Source: Streptomyces sp. TS71-3
GTDB taxonomy: Bacteria; Actinomycetota; Actinomycetes; Streptomycetales; Streptomycetaceae
Assembly (NCBI RefSeq): GCF_018327685.1
Contig: NZ_BNEL01000001.1
Span: forward strand, 3,968,001-4,032,000
DNA: 64,000 nucleotides
Direction: 5' to 3'
The translations under genes were made by a program, and so were the position numbers. Positions 53,414 through 62,414 of the stretch are shown in pieces (the first letter of the stretch is position 1; the number at the start of each line of letters is the position of its first letter). Under the pieces are notes generated by a model. That model had not been told where the DNA came from, did not search any database, and was given only the letters and a program-made list of their open reading frames with translations.

Positions 53414-55321
53414 GTGGCAGGGCGGATCAATGACGAGGACGTGAAAGCGGTACGGGACGCGGTCCCGATCGACGCGGTGGTGTCCGAGTACCTCCAGCTC
53501 CGGGGCGCGGGCGGAGGCAACCTCAAGGGCCTGTGCCCCTTCCACGACGAGAAGTCCCCGTCCTTCCAGGTGAGTCCCTCCAAGGGCCTCTTCCACTGCT
53601 TCGGCTGCCAGGAGGGCGGCGACACCATCACGTTCGTGATGAAGGTCGACCACCTCACCTTCTCCGAGGCGGTCGAGCGCCTCGCCGCCCGCGCCGGCAT
53701 CACCCTGCGCTACGAGGAGGGCGGCTACAACCCCTCCCACCAGCGCGGCGAGCGCATCCGCCTGGTAGAGGCGCACGGCATCGCGGCCCAGTTCTACGCC
53801 GAGCAGCTCGACACCTCCCCCGAGGCCGAGGCGGGCCGGGTCTTCCTCGCCGAGCGCGGCTTCGACCAGGCGGCGGCCGCGCACTTCGGCGTCGGCTACA
53901 GCCCCGCCGGCTGGGACCACCTCACCCGCTACCTGCGCGGCAAGGGCTTCAGCGACAAGGAACTGCTGCTCTCCGGGCTCTCCCAGGAGGGCCGGCGCGG
54001 ACCCATCGACCGGTTCAGAGGCCGGCTGATGTGGCCCATCAGGGACATCGGCGGCGACGTCGTCGGCTTCGGCGCCCGCCGCCTGCGCGAGGACGACAAC
54101 GGGCCCAAGTACCTCAACACCCCCGACACCGCGATCTACAAGAAGTCCCAGGTGCTGTACGGCATCGACCTCGCCAAGAAGGAGATCGCGAAGGCCAGCC
54201 GCGCCGTCGTCGTCGAGGGCTACACGGACGTCATGGCCTGCCACCTCGCCGGTGTCCCCACGGCCATCGCGACCTGCGGCACGGCCTTCGGCGGCGAGCA
54301 CATCAAGATCCTCCGCAGGCTGCTGATGGACAACGGCTCGGCCCGGGTGATCTTCACCTTCGACGGGGACGCGGCCGGGCAGAAGGCGGCCCTGCGGGCC
54401 TTCGAGGACGACCAGAAGTTCGCGGCCGAGACGTACATCGCCGTCGCGCCCGACGGCATGGACCCCTGCGAGCTGCGCATCGCCAAGGGCGAGGACGCCG
54501 TCCGCGACCTCGTCCAGCCCCGCACCCCGCTCTTCGAGTTCGCGCTGCGGCAGATCGTCGCCCGCTACGACCTGGAGACCCCGGCGGGCCGCGCCGCCGC
54601 GCTCGACGAGGCGGCGCCGGTGGTGGCGCGGATCAAGAACAGCGCCTCGCAGCACGAGGTGGCCGTGCAGCTCGCGGGCATGCTCGGCATCCTCGACACC
54701 CAGTTCGTGGTGCGGCGCGTGGCGCAGATGGCGCGCTGGGCCCGCGACCGCGGCGGGCGCGGGCCCGCCCCCGCGGGCCGTGGGGCCCAGCAGGCCGCCC
54801 CGGCCCCGTCGGCCGGCCCGCGGCACAGCGGCCCCGCGCTCAACCTCCGCAGCCCCGCCCACCGCACCGAGCGCGAGCTGCTGAAGCTCGCGCTCCAGTA
54901 CCCGGAACTCGTCTCCCCGGCCTTCGACGCCTACGGGGCCGACGAGTTCACGGCCCCGCCGTACACCGCGGTGCGCATCGCCATCGAGGAGGCCGGCGGT
55001 GCGGAGCAGGGGGCCCAGGACGGCCACGACTACCTGGCCCGGGTCCGCGAGGCCGCGCCCGACGACGCGGTGCGGGCCATGGTGACCGAGCTGGCCGTCG
55101 AGACGATCCTCCGCAGGACCGTCGACGAGATCTACGCGGCCACGCAGCTGGTGCAGGTCCGGCTGCGTGCGGTGGACCGCCGGGTGCACGAGATCCAGGG
55201 AACCCTGACCCGCCTGTCCACCGGCGGCGACCCGGCCCACCTGGCCGCCGTGCAGAACGAGCTCTGGGTGCTCCAGCAGTACGGGCAGTCGCTGCGGGAC
55301 CGGGGTGCCGAGGCGTTGTGA
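53414..55321 (+). CDS. dnaG: DNA primase
   Basis: This 635-residue bacterial DnaG makes RNA primers for replication. In order it has the CHC2-type zinc-binding domain (LCPFHDEKSPSF near residue 40, HCFGCQEGGD), the catalytic core with FSEAVERLAARAGI and GRLMWPIRDIGGDVVGFGARRL, the TOPRIM motifs VVEGYTDVMACHLAG and TFDGDAAGQKAALRAF, and a helicase-binding C-terminal domain after an Ala/Pro/Gly linker (about residue 445). GTG at 53414 starts the family sequence. It lies upstream of hrdA, an arrangement I recall from streptomycetes and related to the classical dnaG-sigma macromolecular operon. Confidence 0.97.
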   Translation: MAGRINDEDVKAVRDAVPIDAVVSEYLQLRGAGGGNLKGLCPFHDEKSPSFQVSPSKGLFHCFGCQEGGDTITFVMKVDHLTFSEAVERLAARAGITLRYEEGGYNPSHQRGERIRLVEAHGIAAQFYAEQLDTSPEAEAGRVFLAERGFDQAAAAHFGVGYSPAGWDHLTRYLRGKGFSDKELLLSGLSQEGRRGPIDRFRGRLMWPIRDIGGDVVGFGARRLREDDNGPKYLNTPDTAIYKKSQVLYGIDLAKKEIAKASRAVVVEGYTDVMACHLAGVPTAIATCGTAFGGEHIKILRRLLMDNGSARVIFTFDGDAAGQKAALRAFEDDQKFAAETYIAVAPDGMDPCELRIAKGEDAVRDLVQPRTPLFEFALRQIVARYDLETPAGRAAALDEAAPVVARIKNSASQHEVAVQLAGMLGILDTQFVVRRVAQMARWARDRGGRGPAPAGRGAQQAAPAPSAGPRHSGPALNLRSPAHRTERELLKLALQYPELVSPAFDAYGADEFTAPPYTAVRIAIEEAGGAEQGAQDGHDYLARVREAAPDDAVRAMVTELAVETILRRTVDEIYAATQLVQVRLRAVDRRVHEIQGTLTRLSTGGDPAHLAAVQNELWVLQQYGQSLRDRGAEAL

Positions 55322-55915
55322 GCCTGGCGGCTCACGGTGACCCGGGAGGATCGTGAGTCTGGCTGCTCACGCTCACCCAGCAGGGGCGCGGGGAACCCTG
55401 AGCCTGCCGGTTCCGGCCACCCTTGATCGGGGCGAAGCCCCGTCCTTCAAGGGGCGCGGGGAACCGCGCGACCAGCCACAGCGCGACCTGTGGGTCGACA
55501 CCGGCCTGAAGGGGCTGGTTTCTGTCGTTTCCCGACCACCAGCGGGTGGGTGGTTGCTCGCGCAGTTCCCCGCGCCCCTGGGGGGTGGCCGGTACGGCCA
55601 CGGTGCCCCGGGCCCCGGCGTGGTGGCCGGAACGGCCAAGGCGCCCCCTGGGCAGCCCGCGCGGGAGAGTAACCGAACGGTCACAGCACGGACTCAGAAA
55701 CTCGTCGCACGCCCCTCGTGGCGGAGATGTGTCGTAGCGCACACTGGGTTGCGGTGCCTGAGTCCCCGGAGCGCGGCCGGCCCGCCGTAGGCGGGCTCCC
55801 CACCCCCGCGGTTCCGCCCATCGTGTCCGGGACGGCCGGCGGCGCGGCCGCCGTTGCCGGTCCGGGCCTACCGCTGTCGCCTGCCTCAGCAGCGATCACC
55901 CTGGAGGTCGCCCCC
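55322..55915. other. dnaG-hrdA gap with dispersed repeats
   Basis: No gene is supported. Module A lies forward at 55449-55480 and reversed at 55550-55590, making an inverted pair 70 bases apart that could fold. The reading frame of hrdA is open back to 55718, but GGAGGT at 55903 marks the true start. The hrdA promoter should lie after 55590. Confidence 0.5.
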
Positions 55916-57058
55916 GTGCAGACCCAGACCCTCACCTCTACCGACAGAGCCGCGGCGACCGACGTCCTGCCAGCAGTGCCCGCACAGAGCCGGGCCGTGC
56001 ACCACCCCGAGTCGGGGCCCGCGGGCACCGGCGCCGAGGAGTCCGAGGCCCCGGCGGCGGACGAACGGCCCGTCCCCGACCTCGCCGAAGCGATGGAAAC
56101 CGGCCAGATCACGAGGGCGGGGGAACGGGTCCGCGGCGAGCCCCAGGGGCCGTCCTCCGACCTGTTCCGGCAGTACCTCCGCGAGATAGGCCGCATCCCG
56201 CTGCTCACCGCCGCGGACGAGGTCGAGCTGGCCCGCCGGGTGGAGGCCGGGCTCTTCGCGGAGGAGCGGCTCGCCGGCGCCGCGGACCTCGACTCCGAGC
56301 TGGCCGTGGACCTCGACCGCCTCGTGGTGATGGGCCGGATGGCCAAGCGCCGCCTGATCGAGAGCAACCTCCGGCTGGTCGTCTCGGTCGCCAAGCGGTA
56401 CGTCGGCCGCGGGCTGACCATGCTGGACCTGGTGCAGGAGGGCAACCTCGGGCTGATCAGGGCGGTCGAGAAGTTCGACTACGCGCGTGGCTACAAGTTC
56501 TCCACCTACGCCACCTGGTGGATCCGGCAGGCCGTGTCCCGCGCCCTCGCCGACCAGGCGCGCACCATCCGCGTCCCCGTGCACGTCGTCGAACTCATCA
56601 ACCGCGTCGTGCGGGTGCAGCGCCGGATGCTCCAGGAGCGCGGCCACGAGCCGACGCCGCAGGAGGTCGCCGCCCAGCTCGACCTGCCCCACGAGCGGGT
56701 CAGCGAGGTGCTGCGGCTCGCGCAGGAGCCCGTGTCGCTGCACGCGCCGGTGGGGGAGGAGGACGACGTCGCCCTCGGGGACCTCATCGAGGACGGCGAC
56801 GCGGCCTCGCCCGTGGAGTCGGCGGCGTTCCTGCTGCTGCGCCAGCACCTGGACGCGGTGCTCTCCACCCTCGGGGAGCGGGAGCGGAAGGTGGTGCAGC
56901 TCAGGTACGGGCTCGTGGACGGCCGCCCGCGCACCCTGGAGGAGATCGGCAGGCTCTTCGGGGTGACCCGGGAGCGGATCCGGCAGATCGAGTCCAAGAC
57001 CCTCGGCAAGCTGCGCGACCACGCCCTCGCCGACCAGCTCAGGGGCTACCTCGACTGA
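55916..57058 (+). CDS. hrdA: RNA polymerase principal-like sigma factor
   Basis: This 380-residue sigma-70 group 2 factor has region 1.2 ([33 protein letters not shown]) and regions 2.1-2.4 ([59 protein letters not shown]). Region 3 includes [16 protein letters not shown]. Region 4 has [28 protein letters not shown]. It lacks the long N-terminal region 1.1 of HrdB. Location behind dnaG suggests HrdA among the Hrd paralogues, though HrdC/HrdD cannot be excluded by eye. GTG at 55916 has GGAGGT at seven bases. An IS110 element follows 136 bases after the stop. Confidence 0.9.
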   Translation: MQTQTLTSTDRAAATDVLPAVPAQSRAVHHPESGPAGTGAEESEAPAADERPVPDLAEAMETGQITRAGERVRGEPQGPSSDLFRQYLREIGRIPLLTAADEVELARRVEAGLFAEERLAGAADLDSELAVDLDRLVVMGRMAKRRLIESNLRLVVSVAKRYVGRGLTMLDLVQEGNLGLIRAVEKFDYARGYKFSTYATWWIRQAVSRALADQARTIRVPVHVVELINRVVRVQRRMLQERGHEPTPQEVAAQLDLPHERVSEVLRLAQEPVSLHAPVGEEDDVALGDLIEDGDAASPVESAAFLLLRQHLDAVLSTLGERERKVVQLRYGLVDGRPRTLEEIGRLFGVTRERIRQIESKTLGKLRDHALADQLRGYLD

Positions 57059-57193
57059 CAGTGAGGATGTGACGTGGTGACGCTGCGGGTGGGCCTGACT
57101 CGCCGACTGACTGACGTCTCGACTGTCCTGTTTGGGATTTGTCGACCCGCCGGGCGTCACCACGCACGCGGCCGGACGGGCGTTTGTGACCTT

Positions 57194-58384
57194 ATAGGAG
57201 CTTGGTCCAGAAGCCCCGTCACTGTCTTGTCCACCCGCCCGACCGGCGCGTGCCGCCCTCGGCTCGGACAAGCGGCAAGGACGGACATGACCAGCATGAC
57301 GCACGGCGGCCCGGAGATCACCGGCGGAGTCGACACCCACGGCCTGACGCACCACGCGGCCGTGATCGACACGGTCGGCCGGCACCTGGCCGACCGGGAG
57401 TTCCCCGCCACCATCCGCGGCTACCGCGACCTGCTGGACTGGATGCGCGGCCACGGCGCTCTCACCGCGGTCGGGGTCGAGGGCACCGGCGCTTATGGAG
57501 CCGAACTCGCCCGGGTACTGACCGCCGCCGGGGTCACCGCCGTCGACGTGGACCGCCCGGACCGCAAAACGCGCAGGATGAAGGGCAAGTCGGACCCGAT
57601 CGACGCGTATGCCGCCGCGACGGCCGTGCTGTCCGGCCGGGCCACCGGCATCCCCAAGAGCCGGGACGGCGTGGTCGAGGCGGTGCGGGTGCTGCGGATC
57701 GCCCGCCGCAGCGCGGTCAAGGCCCGCACACAGGCCATGAACCAGATCCGTGGTCTGCTCGTTTCGGCTCCCGCGATGCTGCGCGAGCAGGTCGCCGACC
57801 TGGAGCGGCCCGCGCTGATACCACGCTCGCCCGGCTGCGGCCCGGGGACGACCTGTCCCGCCCGCTTGCGGCGACCCGGGCATCACTGCGTCGGCTCGCC
57901 CGCCGTCACCAGGCGCTGGACGCCGAGATAGCCGAGCTGGAGACCGAGATCGGCCCACTGGTCAAGCAGGCCGCCCCCGCGCTGCTGGAGCTGTTCGGCG
58001 TAGGGCCCGAGGCCGCCGGGCAGCTGCTGGCCTCGGCCGGGGGCAACCCCGAACGGATGCGGCCTGAGGGCGCGTTCGCGCACCTGGCCGGCGTCGCCCC
58101 GATCCCGGCCTCCTCCGGCCGCACCCACCGCCACCGCCTCAACCGCGGCGGCGACCGGGCCGCGAACAACGCCCTGCACACCATCGTGCTCACCCGCATG
58201 CGCTTCGACGAACGCACCCGCGCCTACGTCGCACGCCGCACCAAGCAAGGACTGAACAAGAAGGACATCATGCGCTGCCTCAAGCGCTTCGTCGCCCGTG
58301 AGGTCTACCGCGCCTTGACCAGCACACCAACCGGACGAATCACTCAAACCGACCTGGCTCCCACGGCTTGACAGCCATAGGAGC
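57194..58384 (+). mobile_element. IS110-family insertion sequence
   Basis: The element holds one frameshifted DEDD transposase and is bounded by the 8-base direct repeat ATAGGAGC (57194-57201 and 58377-58384). This repeat may be the recombination core. No terminal inverted repeats are seen, as expected for IS110. The left flank of 57202-57286 (or from 57059) is the place for a bridge RNA. The exact ends are inference. Confidence 0.7.
57287..58371 (+). pseudogene. IS110-family transposase, frameshifted
   Basis: The first frame runs from ATG 57287 (AAGGACGG upstream): GGVDTHGLTHHAAVIDT, VGVEGTGAYGAELARVL, DRPDRKTRRMKGKSDPIDAYAAA. These carry the DEDD catalytic acids. It goes off frame after ADLERPALI near 57820. 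The other frame continues TLARLRPGDDLSRPLAATRASLRRLARRH and has the transposase-20 part LLELFGVGPEAAGQLLASAGGNPERM, PIPASSGRTHRHRLNRGGDRAAN with the serine-bearing block, and ends at 58371. Restoring one base at 57820/57821 joins the two into about 361 residues. It may be inactive or a sequencing error. Confidence 0.85.
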
Positions 58385-58465
58385 ATCCCCGTCCCCGAAC
58401 GGCGGCAGGGCTCCCCGGCACCGAGCGGCGCCGGGGAGCCCTGCCGTGCCGGGGGTCCGCCCCGG

Positions 58466-60391
58466 TCAGTCGACCTCCGCGACCGCCTGCGCGAACTGCG
58501 CCTTGTACAGCCGCGCGTAGGCGCCGTCGGCGAGCAGCAGGGAGTCGTGCGTGCCCTGCTCCACGATGGAGCCGTTCTCCATGACGAGGATCGTGTCCGC
58601 GTCCCGGATCGTGGAGAGCCGGTGGGCGATCACGAACGACGTCCGGCCGTGCGCCAGTTGCGCCATGCCCTTCTGGATGAGCAGTTCCGTGCGGGTGTCC
58701 ACGGAACTCGTCGCCTCGTCCAGCACCAGGATCACCGGGTCCGACAGGAAGGCCCGGGCGATGGTGATGAGCTGCTTCTCACCGGAGCTGACGCCCGTGC
58801 CCTCGTCGTCGATCACGGTGTCGTAGCCGTCCGGGAGTGTCCGGATGAAACGGTCCGCGTGTGCCGCGAGCGCCGCTTCCTCCACCTGCTCCCGGGTGAC
58901 GTCCCCGGCGGCGCCGTAGGCGATGTTCTCCGCGATGGTGCCGCCGAACAGCCAGGTGTCCTGGAGCACCATGCCGATGCCGGAGCGCAGGTCGTCCCGG
59001 GACATCTTCGCCACGTCCACGCCGTCCAGCGTGATCCGGCCGCCCGTCACCTCGTAGAACCGCATGAGCAGGTTCACCAGCGTGGTCTTACCGGCGCCCG
59101 TCGGTCCCACGATGGCGACCGTGTGGCCCGGCTCGACCTTCAGCGACAGGTCCTCGATCAGCGGCTTGTCCGGCTCGTAGCGGAACGAGACGTGCTCCAG
59201 CTCGACGCGCCCTTGCAGCAGCTCCGGCTTCTGGCCGGGGACCGGGTCGGCCTCCTGCTCCTCCGCGTCGAGCAGCTCGAAGACCCGCTCGGCGGAGGCC
59301 ACCCCGGACTGCACCAGGTTCGCCATCGACGCCACCTGCGTGAGCGGCATCGAGAACTGCCGCGAGTACTGGATGAACGCCTGCACATCGCCGATGGACA
59401 GCGCGCCCGACGCGATCCGCAGCCCGCCGACCACGGCCACCAGCACGTAGTTGAGGTTCGAGACGAACATCATCAGCGGCTGCATGATGCCGCTGTTGAA
59501 CTGCGCCTTGAACGAGGCCTCGTACAGCTCGTCGTTCTGCTCGGCGAACTGCCGCGCCGACTCCTCCTGGCGTCCGAAGACCTTCACCAGCGTGTGGCCG
59601 GTGTACATCTCCTCCACGTGGGCGTTCAGCTTGCCCGTGGAGCTCCACTGGCGCACGAACTGCGGCTGCGAGCGCTTGCCGACGGCGGTCGCGATCACGA
59701 ACGACAGCGGCACGGTGACCAGCGCGACCAGCGCCAGCAGCCAGGAGATCCAGAACATCACGGCGAGCACGCCGACGATGGTCAGCAGGGAGTTGATGAG
59801 CTGCCCCATGGTCTGCTGGAGCGTCTGGCCCAGGTTGTCCAGGTCGTTCGTGGCGCGGCTGAGCACCTCACCGCGCTGCCGCTTGTCGAAGTACGACAGC
59901 GGCAGCCGCGACATCTTCGCCTGCACCTCGCCGCGCAGCCGGAAGACGGTGAGGTTGATGGCCCGGTTCGCGAGCCGTGTGGAGACCGACATCAGCAGCC
60001 CCGCGACGAGGAACGTGCAGGCCGCCAGCAGCAGCACCCTCCCGACGGCGTCGAAGTCGACCCCCTTGCCGGGGGTGAAGTCGAGCCCGGAGAGCATGTC
60101 GGCCACACCGCCCTGGCCGCGCTGCCGCAGGCCGTCGATGGCCTGCTCCCTCGTCACCCCGGCCGGCAGCCGGCGGCCGATGATGCCGCCGAACACCAGG
60201 TCCGTCGCCCGCCCGAGGATCTTCGGACCCAGCACCGACAGGCCCACGCTGAGCACCCCGGCGCAGAGCATCGCGATCATCGTGGGCTTCTGCGGCTTGA
60301 ACTGCCTGATCAGCCGCTTGCCGGAGCCCTTGAAGTCCATGGACCGCTCGGGTCGCCCCGCGGCCATCATCCGTCCGCCCGGCCCGGCCAT
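58466..60391 (-). CDS. ABC exporter half-transporter, canonical-Walker-B subunit
   Basis: This 641-residue protein has six membrane helices then an ATP-binding domain. The motifs are Walker A GPTGAGKTT, Q-loop GMVLQDTWLFGGTIAENIAYG, a changed signature VSSGEKQLITIARAF instead of LSGGQ, Walker B VILVLDEATSSVD with the catalytic Glu, and the switch His in IAHRLSTIRDADTI. An insert of about 40 residues (GIIGRRLPAGVTREQAIDGL, then DMLSGLDFTPG) lies between the first two helices. Its ATG overlaps the stop of the upstream ABC gene (TGATG), so the two half-transporters form a heterodimer, as in BmrCD/LmrCD-like multidrug exporters. Confidence 0.93.
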   Translation of the reverse strand: MAGPGGRMMAAGRPERSMDFKGSGKRLIRQFKPQKPTMIAMLCAGVLSVGLSVLGPKILGRATDLVFGGIIGRRLPAGVTREQAIDGLRQRGQGGVADMLSGLDFTPGKGVDFDAVGRVLLLAACTFLVAGLLMSVSTRLANRAINLTVFRLRGEVQAKMSRLPLSYFDKRQRGEVLSRATNDLDNLGQTLQQTMGQLINSLLTIVGVLAVMFWISWLLALVALVTVPLSFVIATAVGKRSQPQFVRQWSSTGKLNAHVEEMYTGHTLVKVFGRQEESARQFAEQNDELYEASFKAQFNSGIMQPLMMFVSNLNYVLVAVVGGLRIASGALSIGDVQAFIQYSRQFSMPLTQVASMANLVQSGVASAERVFELLDAEEQEADPVPGQKPELLQGRVELEHVSFRYEPDKPLIEDLSLKVEPGHTVAIVGPTGAGKTTLVNLLMRFYEVTGGRITLDGVDVAKMSRDDLRSGIGMVLQDTWLFGGTIAENIAYGAAGDVTREQVEEAALAAHADRFIRTLPDGYDTVIDDEGTGVSSGEKQLITIARAFLSDPVILVLDEATSSVDTRTELLIQKGMAQLAHGRTSFVIAHRLSTIRDADTILVMENGSIVEQGTHDSLLLADGAYARLYKAQFAQAVAEVD

Positions 60392-62124
60392 CAGGCGGCC
60401 TCCGCTTCCGTGAGCTGGGAGAGCACGATCTCCCGGTAGGTGTCGTTGTCCGCCATCAGCTCGTGGTGGCGGCCGGTGCCGACCACCCGGCCCTCGTCGA
60501 GGACGATGATGCTGTCCGCGTCCCGGATCGTGGAGACCCGCTGGGCGACGATCACGACGGTCGCCTCCGCGGTCTCCCGGCCGAGCGCCGCGCGCAGCGC
60601 CGCGTCGGTGGCGTAGTCGAGTGCCGAGAACGAGTCGTCGAAGAGGTAGATCTCCGGGCGCTGCACCAGCGTGCGCGCGATGGCGAGGCGCTGCCGCTGG
60701 CCGCCCGAGACGTTGGTGCCGCCCTGGGCGATCGGCGAGTTCAGGCCGCCCTCCAGCTCGGCCACGAAGTCCCTGGCCTGCGCGATCTCCAGCGCGTGCC
60801 ACAGCTCGTCGTCCGTCGCGTCGGGGTTGCCGTAGCGCAGGTTCGTGGCGACCGTGCCGGCGAACAGGTACGGCTTCTGCGGCACCAGGCCGACCGTCCT
60901 CGCCAGCAGCGCCGGGTCCATGGTCCGCACGTCCGTGCCGCCGACCAGCACCGAGCCGTCCGTGACGTCGAAGAGCCTCGGCACCAGGCCCAGCAGGGTC
61001 GACTTGCCGCTGCCCGTGGAGCCGATCACCGCGGTGGTCCGCCCGGGCCGCGCGACCACGTCCACCGCCTTCAGCACCGGTTCCTCGGCGCCCGGGTAGC
61101 GGAAGCCGGCGGCACGGATCTCCAGATGGCCGTGGCTGCGCAACTCGCTCACCGGGGCCTTCGGAGGCGCCACGCTGCTCTCCGTGTCCAGGACCTCCTC
61201 GATGCGCTCGGCGCACACCTCGGCGCGCGGCACCATGATGAACATGAACGTGGCCATCATGACGGCCATCACGATCTGCATCAGGTACGCGAGGAACGCG
61301 GTGAGCTGGCCGATCTGCATGGCGCCGCTGTCCACGCGGTGCGAGCCGAACCAGACCACGGCGACGGAGGAGAGGTTCACCACCGTCATCACCAGCGGGA
61401 ACATCAGCGCGAGCATCCGCCCGGTGCCCAGCGCGGCCTGGGTCAGGTCGTCATTGGCGACCGCGAACCGTTCCTTCTCGTAGGGGTCGCGGACGAAGGC
61501 GCGGATGACGCGGTTGCCGGTGATCTGCTCGCGCAGCACGCGGTTGACCGTGTCCAGGCGCTTCTGCATCGACCGGAACAGCGGGCGCAGGCGGCGCACG
61601 ATCAGGCTCACGGCGACGGCGAGCACCGGCACGACGGCGACGAGCACCCCGGACAGCGGCACGTCCTGGCCGAGCGCCATGATCACGCCCCCGACGCACA
61701 TGATCGGCGCCGAGACCATCAGCGTGAACGACATCAGCATGAGCATCTGCACCTGCTGCACGTCGTTGGTGGTCCGGGTGATCAGCGTGGGCGCGCCGAA
61801 GTGGCCGACCTCGCGCGCCGAGAAGGACTGCACCCTCCCGAAGATGTCCCCCCGGATGTCCCGGCCGAACGCGGCGGCGGTGCGGGCGCCGTAGAACACG
61901 GCACCGACGTTGCACACCACCTGGGCGACCGTGGCGCCGAGCATCACCGCGCCGTGGGAGAGGATGTAGCCGGTGTCGCCGTTCACGACGCCGTTGTCGA
62001 TGATGTCGGCGTTCAGGGTGGGCAGGTAGAGGCTGGCGCTCGTCTGGAGGAGTTGCAGGAGCACCAGCAGCAGGAGAGGTCTCTGGTACGGACGCAGATA
62101 GGTCCGCAAAAGTCGTATGAGCAC
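60391..62124 (-). CDS. ABC exporter half-transporter, degenerate-Walker-B subunit
   Basis: This 577-residue half-transporter has six membrane helices (from LLRTYLRPYQRPLLLLVLLQLL) and an ATPase domain with Walker A GSTGSGKST, the intact signature NVSGGQRQRLAIART, and IYLFDDSFSALD, in which Asp replaces the catalytic Glu. His of the switch is replaced by Gln (IVAQRVSTIRDAD). So this subunit supplies the degenerate nucleotide site, as expected for heterodimeric exporters. GTG at 62124 (VLIRLLRTYLRPY) is the likely start; the frame is open upstream to 62262. The substrate may be a drug or lipid. Confidence 0.92.
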   Translation of the reverse strand: MLIRLLRTYLRPYQRPLLLLVLLQLLQTSASLYLPTLNADIIDNGVVNGDTGYILSHGAVMLGATVAQVVCNVGAVFYGARTAAAFGRDIRGDIFGRVQSFSAREVGHFGAPTLITRTTNDVQQVQMLMLMSFTLMVSAPIMCVGGVIMALGQDVPLSGVLVAVVPVLAVAVSLIVRRLRPLFRSMQKRLDTVNRVLREQITGNRVIRAFVRDPYEKERFAVANDDLTQAALGTGRMLALMFPLVMTVVNLSSVAVVWFGSHRVDSGAMQIGQLTAFLAYLMQIVMAVMMATFMFIMVPRAEVCAERIEEVLDTESSVAPPKAPVSELRSHGHLEIRAAGFRYPGAEEPVLKAVDVVARPGRTTAVIGSTGSGKSTLLGLVPRLFDVTDGSVLVGGTDVRTMDPALLARTVGLVPQKPYLFAGTVATNLRYGNPDATDDELWHALEIAQARDFVAELEGGLNSPIAQGGTNVSGGQRQRLAIARTLVQRPEIYLFDDSFSALDYATDAALRAALGRETAEATVVIVAQRVSTIRDADSIIVLDEGRVVGTGRHHELMADNDTYREIVLSQLTEAEAA

Positions 62125-62414
62125 GCTTTTCTCTTGCTCTCTCGGAGGCAGGGCGGATGGCGGGAACCCTCGGGGGCGGACGTGCCGGGGCGATGGCCGG
62201 TCAGTGCCTCCCCCTGGCGGACCGCCTCCCCGAGCGGCCGTCACCCCCCTATCGTCGGGCACTCCACCCGCGTTACCTCAAGTGGTTTTAGCCAAGAGCG
62301 GACCAAACCTGCGGGAATCGTGTACACCGCAGGGGGATGAGCACTGCGCCGCAGTGCCCTGGGGAGCCGTACCGGGCGCGGCAGGACGCGCGGGGCGCGC
62401 GGTGGCGCCCGCCG
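62125..62414. other. gap between the ABC operon and the sugar kinase gene
   Basis: No gene is seen. It should hold the promoter of the ABC operon on the minus strand; no good -35/-10 is visible. A perfect palindrome lies at 62341-62357. Confidence 0.4.
62341..62357. terminator. palindrome downstream of the FGGY kinase gene
   Basis: GCACTGCG-C-CGCAGTGC is a perfect 8-1-8 dyad, 58 bases after the kinase stop. It could be a short terminator of the kinase gene or an operator for the ABC operon. Confidence 0.4.

Noticed and set aside
51836..55240. Over 1100-codon open frame on the minus strand across the ferredoxin-reductase-like gene and dnaG
   Set aside because: It is a shadow frame of two clear genes, has no recognisable motif and no ribosome binding site.
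55718..55915. Longer N-terminus for the sigma factor
   Set aside because: The extra 66 residues are Pro/Ala/Gly-rich and lack similarity to sigma regions, while GGAGGT precedes the GTG at 55916.
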